DNA from: Dysgonomonas sp. UBA5412
Lineage (GTDB): Bacteria; Bacteroidota; Bacteroidia; Bacteroidales; Dysgonomonadaceae
Length of the DNA stretch: 41,574 nucleotides
NCBI GenBank assembly: GCA_002409595.1
Contig: DHNQ01000015.1
Span: 1 to 41,574 of the forward strand
Direction of reading: 5' to 3'
Of this stretch, positions 33,837-41,488 are shown piece after piece; position 1 is the stretch's first letter; the number at the start of each line of letters is the position of its first letter. The notes below the pieces were generated by a model. That model searched no databases and had not been told where the DNA came from. It was given only the letters and a program-made list of their open reading frames with translations. Made by a program: the position numbers and the translations under genes.

Positions 33837-36218
33837 TTATTTTGTTAAAGAGTTAATCAGTAAGGCAATTACAGAAGCCATAGAAGTAATGCTTGATCCT
33901 AGAGCGATTGTCTGTCCGAGAGACATTTTTTCTTTCTCTTCTTTTGTTGGAACAATAATTTCGCTACCTGGTTTGATTAAGTTCTTACTAGATCCTTTCG
34001 CTTTTGCAGTCATTCCATTCATATATACAATGTAGGCTCTTTTCTTTTCAGCAAGATCGCTGTATCCTCCTGCCTGCTCGATGTAATATTGAAGAGATTC
34101 CCCTTTTTTATAAAGAACTGTATTTGGGTGCATAACTGCTCCATTTATTTTAATGGTATTATTGAATTCGGGAATTATTAGTCTATCATTTTCTCTTAAA
34201 ACGATATCATCCTCCGATTTTGGATTTTTTATGGCTTTTGCTAACTCAATCCCCACGGTGTACTGTAAGCCAGTTTCTAAAGACTCTGTTGAGATTGAAT
34301 CTTTCATTGTCCCTCTTGCTAATGCTTCTAAATATTGCTTTTGACGAGCTTTCTCATCCTCCGTCATTGTTCTAATAAGTCGTGCCCCTTCTGCATAGGC
34401 ATTATCTGACAATCCTCCTGCCAGTTTAATAACTTCTGACACTCTTTGCTCTTTCTCAACTAAAGTATATTTACCAGGGAAGAGTACTTCTCCGTCGATC
34501 TCTATATTTCGTTGCGCTTGGAATCCTGGACTTTTTCTAACATAGGCTTGATCATAAGGCTCTAAAACAAAGTGTTCCTTACCATCTGCAATCAAGCCAT
34601 CTTCAATAGAGAATGAGAATGTTTCTGCTATAATAGTGGCATTGGTAGTACTTGCTGGATCAATAATTCTACGAGAGACATCTACTCTTGCTGTTGAAGC
34701 AGAACTTAATAATCCCCCTGCTCTCACAATAAGGTCTTTTATGGTCGTATTATCTGCATACTGGTATTGTCCTGGATTGGCAACCATACCTGTGATAGTA
34801 AAGTCTCCTAGATCTTCATCAATAGTATTGGCAGCGATATAAAGAGCATCATTTTTTCTTAGTGGAGTATTTCCTGAAGCATTTGACTCAAGCTTATTTA
34901 AGTTTAAAGCTAAAGTTTCAAAGGTAAGATCTTCTTTTTCCCTAGTAAGAACAGCACGATCAAGAAAAGCATTTTCTCTTAATCCTCCCGCTTTCTTTAT
35001 AAGGTCTTTTACGGTCTTAATATCTCCTCCTATTTCGTAGTAACCAGGGAACAGCACACTTCCTCCAATCTGAACTCTATTTTCATAACGCTTAAGCCCT
35101 TTCCCTATCGAAATACTATCTCCATCAGCTAAAGAAAAAGACGCCATGGTCTCTGGATTGAGCGTGTACATTTGTCTGTACTTCCCTGTTTTTCTACTTA
35201 TGCTTATATTTTCGGTATTTGCTTCTCCCGTAAATCCTCCTGCATAGCTGATTAGATCGCTTGCTCGTTCATCTTTAGCCATTTCGTACCACATCGGGCG
35301 TTTTATTTCCCCTGTAATATTTACTAAAGACTGATAGGCGGGTACAATAATGGCATCTCCATCGAAAAGACGTATGTCATCAGATGATTTACCATGGATC
35401 AAGTACTCATATATATCAACCGAAGCTACTTTTTTGCCACTTCTATATAAATTGACCGTACGCAAAGAACCGATATCATTTACTCCTCCTGCTAAATACA
35501 AAGCGTGAAACATAGAAGATAGCGAGGAAACGGTATATGTACCAGGGGTAACTACCTCTCCCATTACGTTTACTTGTATGCTACGGATTTGTCCTAATGT
35601 AAGGCTTATATATGATGTGCCTCCATCATCATCAACTCCAGAGTATAGATTTGCAAGTTTTCTTTTAATTGCCCCATTTGCTTGCTCCATGGTCATCCCA
35701 CTTAAGAAGACAGGACCATATCCATCTATATTTATCACCCCTTCAGGTGTAATCGTTTTCTTTATAGTTGTTTGTGAAGCTCCCCATACATCAATTATAA
35801 CCTCGTCACCTGCACCTAATTTATAATTAGCTGGAGTAGGGATATTCATGGTTGGTGCGAAAGTCAAATCTTTTTGCCCAAAGATATCTTTCCCGAAAAC
35901 TCTACGTTGCGGTAGGTTTTCCAAACTAACAGTCCTTTGTGATAGATCTTCCTGCTCTTCCCTCAACACCGAGATAGAACCATCTACAGCAGATGATGCA
36001 CTTCTTGATTGACTCTGTTGCTGCTCTACTTGACTTTTTATTTTTAAGAGTTGTGCTTGGCTAACACCTCTTTGCAGTAGGGATTTTCCAATCGCTTCTT
36101 GGCTAGTGCCTTTAGCATGCTCTGTCTTCACATACTCTATTACTTGGCTATCCGACATTTGAGCACTTAGGCTAATAGGAAGGACTAAAATAAGAAAAAG
36201 AAAAACCTTTTTTATCAT
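33837..36218 (-). CDS. Wza-like outer-membrane polysaccharide exporter with multiple SLBB repeats
   Basis: 793 aa, about twice E. coli Wza, as usual in Bacteroidota. Signal peptide MIKKVFLFLILVLPISLSAQ; then a helical, Gln/Ser-rich stretch to about residue 105; the Poly_export domain (NYKLGAGDEVIIDVWGASQT) from about 132; about six SLBB repeats (for example VNVMGEVVTPGTYTVSSLSS, MVANPGQYQYADNTTIKDLI, IEIDGEVLFPGKYTLVEKEQ); and a C-terminal hydrophobic helix (VTSMASVIALLINSLTK). No lipobox Cys is visible at the cleavage site. It forms the channel for finished polymer and is the first gene of the operon. Strongly similar to the truncated gene at 18389-20643. Confidence 0.92.
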   Translation of the reverse strand: MIKKVFLFLILVLPISLSAQMSDSQVIEYVKTEHAKGTSQEAIGKSLLQRGVSQAQLLKIKSQVEQQQSQSRSASSAVDGSISVLREEQEDLSQRTVSLENLPQRRVFGKDIFGQKDLTFAPTMNIPTPANYKLGAGDEVIIDVWGASQTTIKKTITPEGVINIDGYGPVFLSGMTMEQANGAIKRKLANLYSGVDDDGGTSYISLTLGQIRSIQVNVMGEVVTPGTYTVSSLSSMFHALYLAGGVNDIGSLRTVNLYRSGKKVASVDIYEYLIHGKSSDDIRLFDGDAIIVPAYQSLVNITGEIKRPMWYEMAKDERASDLISYAGGFTGEANTENISISRKTGKYRQMYTLNPETMASFSLADGDSISIGKGLKRYENRVQIGGSVLFPGYYEIGGDIKTVKDLIKKAGGLRENAFLDRAVLTREKEDLTFETLALNLNKLESNASGNTPLRKNDALYIAANTIDEDLGDFTITGMVANPGQYQYADNTTIKDLIVRAGGLLSSASTARVDVSRRIIDPASTTNATIIAETFSFSIEDGLIADGKEHFVLEPYDQAYVRKSPGFQAQRNIEIDGEVLFPGKYTLVEKEQRVSEVIKLAGGLSDNAYAEGARLIRTMTEDEKARQKQYLEALARGTMKDSISTESLETGLQYTVGIELAKAIKNPKSEDDIVLRENDRLIIPEFNNTIKINGAVMHPNTVLYKKGESLQYYIEQAGGYSDLAEKKRAYIVYMNGMTAKAKGSSKNLIKPGSEIIVPTKEEKEKMSLGQTIALGSSITSMASVIALLINSLTK

Positions 36219-36274
36219 ATAGGGATATTGGCTAAAATAAACTATCTATAAACTTGCTGATCTTTAAATAACTG

Positions 36275-36305
36275 CAAAATTAATCATAAATTACTAGTTG
36301 ACCAA
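36275..36305 (-). promoter_or_regulatory. Main promoter of the polysaccharide operon
   Basis: Minus strand: TTG (36303-36305), 20 bp spacer, TAATTTTG (36275-36282), a good match to the Bacteroidota -33 TTG / -7 TAnnTTTG pattern. The leader would be about 50 nt. No invertible-repeat pair flanks it in the short region to mobB, and no UpxY-like antiterminator gene precedes the operon. Confidence 0.7.
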
Positions 36306-36396
36306 TATTCTATGTAGAAATCTTTCGATTATTCTATTTGTGAAACAAAAAACACTAGGATAAAATAATGAATATAATTCTCTCTTTGTTATGCTA

Positions 36397-37620
36397 CTAC
36401 AATCCTCTACCTCTATTTCTCCTTTTCCTTATTTCCTCTTCTTTCATTTTTTCTTTAGCAAAATTTTCGGCATCATAATCTGATCTATGTTGTGTGAATA
36501 ATGAAGGAAATAGAGAAGTAGTAAAGTCTGTTTCTAGTTCAATTGGGTTTACTGCATTTTGGGAGTAGATATTATTTTTATCAGCGAACTTTCTCTCAAA
36601 TACATTTGCTGAAAACTCTTTGCCTAATCGTGAGCCATTAAGAATAGTCTTATTTTGATAATCAATAAAACTAACTCCATAGATTCTACCTTCGGTATTT
36701 TGTCTTAATATGGTCTCAACGTTTTTCTCCTTCAACAGTAATTTGAATTCATTCATAGATTGCGATTGCTGTATTGCTTGCACAAGTATGGGTTTCAAAT
36801 GCTCTCTTATCTTATTGGTTTGTATTTGTTGCTTTGATTTCTCGAAATGATTTTCAAGAGTATGCAGGTTCATCGATTTCCCAAAGAGTGAAGATTTGAA
36901 AGGAGTACCAGCCTTTCGCTTATCCTTATCTAAGGCTGAATAGATGAGTCCATGATAGGGTTTCTCATTTTTTAATCCTTTGACTTCTTCTACAGTGATA
37001 TTCATTTTCTCTAAAAGTGTACGAAATTCTCCTAGAGATTGAAATTTGTAGTTATTCAATACTGCTTTGGCAATATTACCCACTTGCTGTTTGACATTTC
37101 CTTCTTTGTAGCTGAGTGCTTTGGTTGGAATGTTATAGACTCGCTCCTCTTGCTTAGTTGCAGGGTGGAGGTTGAAATCCTTTTCTAGTTGCCTGCATAT
37201 CTTCATCGAACGCATATGCTCAAAATTAGAATCTAGTTTTTTCCCATTCTCATCTACCCTTATGCTGACTATGTGTAAGTGAGCCCTTTGAATATCTGTG
37301 TGTTTGAAAACCACATAAGGCTGATTGCCATACCCCATCTCTTCCATATAGCGATCTGCTATTTCTTGGTATTGCTTATCTGTTAGTTTGTCTTCAGGAC
37401 TAGGGTTGATAGATACATGAAAAATAGGTTTTTCGGTACGCTTGTTAGCAACTAGATAAGGTTCAAAGGACTTGATAGTTGTCTGCATAGAGAATGAACC
37501 ATCTGCCCTTTCATATACATTTTTAGAGAAAAGCAACTTCGCCTCATCCTTATCTACCTTATTTTTATTGTATAAAAGTGTGCCAAAAAGGGAAGTGTTT
37601 GAACTTATTTTTGCAACCAT
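36397..37620 (-). CDS. mobB: MobB relaxase (mobilisation nuclease)
   Basis: 407 aa, MobP-type relaxase of the Bacteroides mobilisable-element kind. Early residues VAKISSNTSLFGTLLYNKNK are typical. The relaxase motif with clustered histidines reads FKHTDIQRAHLHIVSIRVDE (about residues 104-123), with an Asn-Gly-Lys shortly after. The family's catalytic Tyr is not obvious near the N-terminus beyond LLYNKNK (Tyr17). The C-terminus is charged (EEEIRKRRNRGRGL). It would nick oriT and pilot the strand during transfer. It overlaps mobA by 16 bp. No coupling-protein (TraG/VirD4) gene follows; the polysaccharide operon does. Confidence 0.92.
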   Translation of the reverse strand: MVAKISSNTSLFGTLLYNKNKVDKDEAKLLFSKNVYERADGSFSMQTTIKSFEPYLVANKRTEKPIFHVSINPSPEDKLTDKQYQEIADRYMEEMGYGNQPYVVFKHTDIQRAHLHIVSIRVDENGKKLDSNFEHMRSMKICRQLEKDFNLHPATKQEERVYNIPTKALSYKEGNVKQQVGNIAKAVLNNYKFQSLGEFRTLLEKMNITVEEVKGLKNEKPYHGLIYSALDKDKRKAGTPFKSSLFGKSMNLHTLENHFEKSKQQIQTNKIREHLKPILVQAIQQSQSMNEFKLLLKEKNVETILRQNTEGRIYGVSFIDYQNKTILNGSRLGKEFSANVFERKFADKNNIYSQNAVNPIELETDFTTSLFPSLFTQHRSDYDAENFAKEKMKEEEIRKRRNRGRGL

Positions 37621-38042
37621 TTTGTTTCAAGATTTTGTAATTGCTGTTCTAGTTCTTTATATACTCGCACTAATTCAATCATGGCTTGTTCCAATCTATA
37701 GAGGTATCTCAACGCTTTTCGTTCTCCTAGCTGCTCCTTTAGTAAGCGTAAAACCTGATTGTAATTATTCCCAATTCCTCTTATTTGACTTCTTATTTGA
37801 GATAGTTTGATGATATAATCGCTGATTGTTTTATCAACTTCTATAATCTTCAAGGGAGTATTTAGGACTCTATCTTTAATAAAATGTCCTCTGTATTTGA
37901 AGCCTGATAATTCGAACAAGGTCTCAAATTTGCAGTTATCTGTCTCATTCAAACGGATATCGCAGCGATAGATAGCAGGGTTGGCTTTGGGCTTCCTGCC
38001 TGCTTTGGACTTTCGTCCGATATTCTGATTTTCTTTTTTCAT
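37605..38042 (-). CDS. mobA: MobA relaxosome accessory protein
   Basis: 145 aa. A basic start (KKENQNIGRKSKAGRKPKAN), then a ribbon-helix-helix-like segment (YRCDIRLNETDNCKFETLFE) and the characteristic IRSQIRGIGNNYNQVLRLLK of the Bacteroides MobA / MobC-fold family. It binds oriT and helps MobB. Its start is 1 bp from the hairpin-rich candidate oriT region, as in other Bacteroides mobilisation modules. Overlaps mobB by 16 bp. Confidence 0.9.
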   Translation of the reverse strand: MKKENQNIGRKSKAGRKPKANPAIYRCDIRLNETDNCKFETLFELSGFKYRGHFIKDRVLNTPLKIIEVDKTISDYIIKLSQIRSQIRGIGNNYNQVLRLLKEQLGERKALRYLYRLEQAMIELVRVYKELEQQLQNLETKWLQK

Positions 38043-38089
38043 TGTGAAAAAGTCTTTAAGTTTTTATTCTATAGAAAACTTATCATTCG

Positions 38090-38235
38090 GACGGCGACTT
38101 GGGAGCTGTCCTTCCCCGAATCGGCAGATGAGAGGGCGAGTTATTTTGAGTGGCTGGAATTTATTTCCGGTGGCTCAAAATACAACTCGCCTTAGACAGG
38201 TGTCTAAGAAAATCCGCTGTGAGGCGGATTCATTC
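38090..38235. other. Candidate origin of transfer (oriT)
   Basis: Between mobA and the DUF3408-like gene lie stacked dyads. (a) GGCGAGTTATTTTGAG (38135-38150) against CTCAAAATACAACTCGCC (38174-38191), long arms differing by a 2-nt insertion, with an inner stem CTGGAA/TTCCGG. (b) A perfect palindrome CTTAGACA-GG-TGTCTAAG (38191-38208). (c) ATCCGC/GCGGAT around a short loop (about 38212-38231). The location just upstream of mobA and the GC-richness in an AT-rich region fit oriT. The nic site cannot be assigned. Confidence 0.6.
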
Positions 38236-38263
38236 AATTGAAAGATTGAGTAGCACATAACAA

Positions 38264-38575
38264 TCAATCGCTTTCTTCAGGATCTTCGTCAAGATCCTCG
38301 TTATTAGCTGAATAACCTGAACCGTTCAAGAATCTATTGTCGGCTTCTTCTTTCAGTTGAGTCAGAAGTTCCCCATAGGCTTCAATATGATGATCCAGAA
38401 TCCGATCAGCTAAAGAAGACAAGCTGGTATAATGCTCGAATCGGAATAAAGCAGCTATCCTTTTCAGTCTTCTGTGTACTTCGGGACTAACGTAGATCGC
38501 ATTGCGCCCCCGAATACGCTTATCCCGACAGAACAGAGCGATGTATTTCTCTTTAGAAATCTTTTTGCGTTTCAT
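38264..38575 (-). CDS. DUF3408-like mobilisation-associated protein
   Basis: 103 aa. After a basic start (KRKKISKEKYIALFCRDKRI) comes a ribbon-helix-helix-type core: AIYVSPEVHRRLKRIAALFR, then LSSLADRILDHHIEAYGELL, matching DUF3408 proteins of Bacteroides conjugative and mobilisable elements. The tail is very acidic (NEDLDEDPEESD). It likely binds DNA, possibly at oriT or for partition. It is read in the same direction as mobA and mobB, with the candidate oriT between them. Confidence 0.8.
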   Translation of the reverse strand: MKRKKISKEKYIALFCRDKRIRGRNAIYVSPEVHRRLKRIAALFRFEHYTSLSSLADRILDHHIEAYGELLTQLKEEADNRFLNGSGYSANNEDLDEDPEESD

Positions 38576-39258
38576 TATCTAACAAATTAATGAGTGAATA
38601 AATGGTGGACTTATTGATTCCTATACTTTGCTCATTCGTTAGTTCTTTCTTGGAATAAGTAAAGAATCATTCCTAAGAAACAAATAAGATTTTAGAATTT
38701 AGCTATCAATGTATTATCGGAGAGTCTTATTCGCTGTATTGCTGTAATTCTCATTTTCAATCATATAATAAATAGTGTTGGGTTACTGCATTATGCCGTC
38801 TGAATAATTCCCGATTGATACTGAAGCATATCTCAAATAGGAATGTATGAGTGAACAGAATAATGATGGACTTTGTGAATGTAGTTTCGCAATAAAGATG
38901 GAAGTCTGCTTTAACATCAAATCAATAGAACAACTGTACGATCGATTAAGCAACTGTTTGAAGGATTGATTAATTGTAAAATTGGATTTTAAAGCAATTT
39001 ATCTTTTTTAATTTAGAGTTATTTCGTCCGAACGTGTTTTTATCGCGAAGCCAATCGCTGCCAACCACTACTCCTTTTTTTGATCCTGCTATCTGTTTGC
39101 AAGCAAATATAGATCTTTGTTTTTGCGAATAATATTAATGTCACAGGTCTCAGACATAGGCAGACACAAGCTGCCAGTAATTAAAAACAAGGGAATATAG
39201 TGAAAATTAATCTATTTATTTGCAGAAGTGTATAACGATAAATAAAAAGGGAAAAGAT
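38576..39258. other. Intergenic control region between mobilisation and HTH genes
   Basis: About 680 bp with no credible gene. It holds divergent upstream regions. Seen: an imperfect dyad TTTCTTGGAAT / ATTCCTAAGAAA (about 38647-38682), a short palindrome TTTGC-AA-GCAAA near 39098-39109, and a hairpin GGCAG/CTGCC near 39160-39177 before the first HTH gene. These could be operator or recombinase-binding sites; no clear TAnnTTTG box was found. Confidence 0.4.
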
Positions 39259-39528
39259 ATGATGGAATTGAAAATTATTGAAGGGAAAGCCTTAGACAGG
39301 GTAAAGGAGCGTATTAAGCTTTTACTTGAAAAGAGTAGGGTGTTGACTCGTTATCGCAATAGGGAAGAATGGTTGGATAATCAGGATGTCTGTCAGTTAC
39401 TGAATATCTCTCTTCGCACCTTGCAAAGCTATCGGGATAGAGGAATCCTGGCGTATTCGATGATTGGTCATAAATGCTATTACAAGGCAAGTGATGTGCA
39501 CGTATTTGTTGAGAAATCAAAAAGATAG
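39259..39528 (+). CDS. Excisionase-like helix-turn-helix protein 1
   Basis: 89 aa from ATG 39259 (MMELKIIEGKALDRVKERIK); the frame opens 13 codons earlier but without family-like sequence. The C-terminal half is a MerR-type winged HTH (HTH_17): EEWLDNQDVCQLLNISLRTL, then QSYRDRGILAYSMIGHKCYY. This pairing of small HTH proteins near an integrase is standard in Bacteroides mobile elements, where they act as excisionases or regulators. It is followed after 24 bp by a paralogue and is opposite in direction to the mob genes. Confidence 0.85.
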   Translation: MMELKIIEGKALDRVKERIKLLLEKSRVLTRYRNREEWLDNQDVCQLLNISLRTLQSYRDRGILAYSMIGHKCYYKASDVHVFVEKSKR

Positions 39529-39552
39529 TATAAAAATATAGAGGTGAAAATT

Positions 39553-39858
39553 ATGGAATCAAACGATTTTCTAAACTCCAATTCGGAAGAGATAAAAGAA
39601 CTACTGGCAGCTATTGATGAAGTAGCTGATAATCTGGATGCAGGCTTGGATTATCTATCTTCTTCTCACAGCCAAGAACGTTACCTAAACAACAATCAAG
39701 TCTGCGAGATGCTCCATTTAAGTCAACGAACTTTGCAGGATTACAGAGACAAGGGAAGAATTGCTTTCTACAAACTGGAAGGCAAGATACTCTACAAATT
39801 ATCGGATATTGAAAAGGTCCTGGAAGATAACTATTACAAAGCTTGGGAGCAAGACTAA
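39553..39858 (+). CDS. Excisionase-like helix-turn-helix protein 2
   Basis: 101 aa from ATG 39553 (MESNDFLNSNSEEIKELLAA); a GTG at 39544 is an alternative. Same HTH_17 core as the preceding gene: RYLNNNQVCEMLHLSQRTLQ, then DYRDKGRIAFYKLEGKILYK. The N-terminal part is an acidic helix. The two genes are clear paralogues and presumably cotranscribed. Likely roles are excision directionality or control of mobilisation genes, by analogy with Xis-type proteins. Confidence 0.85.
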   Translation: MESNDFLNSNSEEIKELLAAIDEVADNLDAGLDYLSSSHSQERYLNNNQVCEMLHLSQRTLQDYRDKGRIAFYKLEGKILYKLSDIEKVLEDNYYKAWEQD

Positions 39859-39935
39859 CTGATACAGCCAATCTTACTCCCGCACAAAACCAATAAATAT
39901 TATTTTCCTTTTTTCTTATCTGATAACTTCGCCCT

Positions 39936-40016
39936 ACAGGAAGTGGAATAAATTAGACAAACTTTTCGTTTAGAAATCCGCAAGGACTTGAGTTTGACGT
40001 TTTATTCGCTTCCTGT
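39936..40016. repeat. Long inverted repeat between HTH gene and truncated recombinase
   Basis: ACAGGAAGTGGAATAAA (39936-39952) is repeated inverted as TTTATTCGCTTCCTGT (40001-40016), matching over 8+7 bp with a single bulge, around a 48-bp spacer. It has no T-run for a strong terminator and may be a recombination or protein-binding site. Confidence 0.5.
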
Positions 40017-40049
40017 TCTTTTGTGAGAAGAGAAGATAAAAGCTGGTAC

Positions 40050-40298
40050 TTACATCTCCCCATATTTACCTTCAATACGATTAGCCAAAGCATCCATATC
40101 CTTGCTGATTTTTGTATCAATCACTTTAGCATACAATTGAGTCATTTTCAGACTGGAGTGTCCAAGCATTTTAGAAACTGTTTCCATAGGAACATCATTT
40201 GAAAGGCAAATTTGGGTAGCAAAAGTATGTCTGGCTGTATGAGTGCTAATGTTTTTCTCAATTCCGCACAAATCGGCAATTTCCTTCAGATAGCAGTA
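40050..40298 (-). pseudogene. C-terminal fragment of a tyrosine recombinase
   Basis: 82 codons, closed upstream by TAA at 40299-40301. It contains the end of the catalytic domain: YLKEIADLCGIEKNIS, the H-x-x-R box THTARHTFATQI, the second histidine in MLGHSSLKMTQLYAKV and the nucleophile Tyr in QLYAKV. The first catalytic Arg, the Lys and the N-terminal core-binding domain are missing, so it is dead. It resembles Bacteroides conjugative-transposon integrases and differs from the intact integrase 260 bp away, so two different elements have met here. Confidence 0.85.
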
Positions 40299-40329
40299 TT
40301 ATTGAGATTTATAACTCTTTATCAATTGG

Positions 40330-40473
40330 TTATAAAGAGTGGATTTTGACGAGGTAACGATTTAGAAACGGTTCTTCTGACTTTGGTTTGCTAGGTTCTG
40401 CAAGTCTCGGATAACTTTTCAAAGATAAATAAAAGTTCTCGACTACTCGTCTTATTTTTAAATCTATTTCCAT
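40330..40473 (-). CDS. Small hypothetical protein, 47 aa
   Basis: ATG 40473 to TAA at 40330-40332: MEIDLKIRRVVENFYLSLKS, then YPRLAEPSKPKSEEPFLNRY and LVKIHSL. No family recognised, no membrane segment, slightly basic. It lies between the intact integrase and the recombinase fragment, same strand, and could be a remnant of a larger gene. A 9-bp dyad ACTCTTTAT / ATAAAGAGT (40314-40340) overlaps its stop. Confidence 0.35.
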   Translation of the reverse strand: MEIDLKIRRVVENFYLSLKSYPRLAEPSKPKSEEPFLNRYLVKIHSL

Positions 40474-40526
40474 TATTCATTTAATCTAAATCTTCTTCGT
40501 TCGAAATAGAGTAAAATATATAAAAA

Positions 40527-40558
40527 AGGAGTCGTTCCGCATTAGGACAACTCCTTCA
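40527..40558 (-). terminator. Terminator of the tyrosine integrase gene
   Basis: Minus strand: AAGGAGTTGTCC ... GGAACGACTCCTT forms an imperfect stem with a 6-nt loop, followed by TTTTTTAT. It lies a few bases after the integrase stop at 40562. Confidence 0.75.
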
Positions 40559-40561
40559 ATT

Positions 40562-41488
40562 CTATTTTAAGGTTTTAAACATTTGCTCAATACATTTTTT
40601 CTTTTGTTCTATGTTGGGATGAACATATAGGTTTAATGTTGTAGAAATATTGGAATGTCCTAGGATTACGCTAACCGTCTTATAATCACAATTGCTTTCA
40701 ATACATCTAGTTGCAAAGCTATGTCGGAGCCCATGAAATTTGAGATCAGGCATATCTAACTTTCTCATTAATTTTTTATAATAATTTCGATAGGTTCTAG
40801 GTTCAGTCGGATTCGGTTCATTTGTTAATACAAAATAGGAATTATTGACCACTTTTTTGATCGGTTTTAAAACTTTCAATAAATCACGATTCATTGGAAT
40901 TTCTCGAATGGAGTTTTTCGTTTTTGGAGTATCAAGAATAAGTTCGGTATGTCTTACATCTCCGTCAACAACATATATACGTTGAATTGTTTTTCGAATA
41001 GAAATAATACCAGTGTCAGTGTCAATATCTTCCCATGTTAGGGCACAAACCTCTCCGATACGAATCCCTGCACTTAAACAAATATATATACCCAAATTTT
41101 TGAACGTAAAATGCTCTTGAAGGTAGGACATTATTTTTTTTTGATTTGCTTTACTCAATACATCGATTTTTTGGCTAACTCTTTCGGTAGGGAATTGTAT
41201 ATCGAATTGTTGATATTCGAAAACTTTATTCTTCATTCCAAATTTTAGTATCATTTTTAAAACTATCAGAATGTCCTTGATCGTTTTAGGGCTTAAACCT
41301 TCATCTAATTTTCGGAATACAAATTCCTGAACTTCTGCTTCTTTGATTTCAACTTGATGTCCAAAGGTTGGAAGCAGATGGTTTTCAATCAGTAGCATAT
41401 ATGCTGAATAGCTAGACTTTTTTACGTACTGTTTTTTGTCTTCTTTCCAGGCTTCGATTACTTTACTGATTTTTGTTTTTTCTGTCAT
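40562..41488 (-). CDS. Tyrosine-type site-specific integrase
   Basis: 308 aa from ATG 41488 (MTEKTKISKVIEAWKEDKKQ); an ATG at 41515 is also possible. N-terminal SAM-like core-binding domain (about 1-105), then the catalytic domain with Arg in CLSAGIRIGEVCALTWEDID, Lys in TPKTKNSIREIPM, His-x-x-Arg in LKFHGLRHSFATRC, His in VILGHSNISTTLNLY and the nucleophile Tyr in LNLYVHPNI. All catalytic residues are present, so it should be active. It likely integrates and excises the mobile element at a site near or beyond the right edge, or acts as a local invertase. Own terminator downstream. Confidence 0.93.
   Translation of the reverse strand: MTEKTKISKVIEAWKEDKKQYVKKSSYSAYMLLIENHLLPTFGHQVEIKEAEVQEFVFRKLDEGLSPKTIKDILIVLKMILKFGMKNKVFEYQQFDIQFPTERVSQKIDVLSKANQKKIMSYLQEHFTFKNLGIYICLSAGIRIGEVCALTWEDIDTDTGIISIRKTIQRIYVVDGDVRHTELILDTPKTKNSIREIPMNRDLLKVLKPIKKVVNNSYFVLTNEPNPTEPRTYRNYYKKLMRKLDMPDLKFHGLRHSFATRCIESNCDYKTVSVILGHSNISTTLNLYVHPNIEQKKKCIEQMFKTLK

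Noticed and set aside
36219..36396. A phase-variable (invertible) capsule promoter, as known in Bacteroides.
   Set aside because: No pair of inverted repeats flanks the promoter within the 178 bp before mobB, and no invertase gene is next to it.
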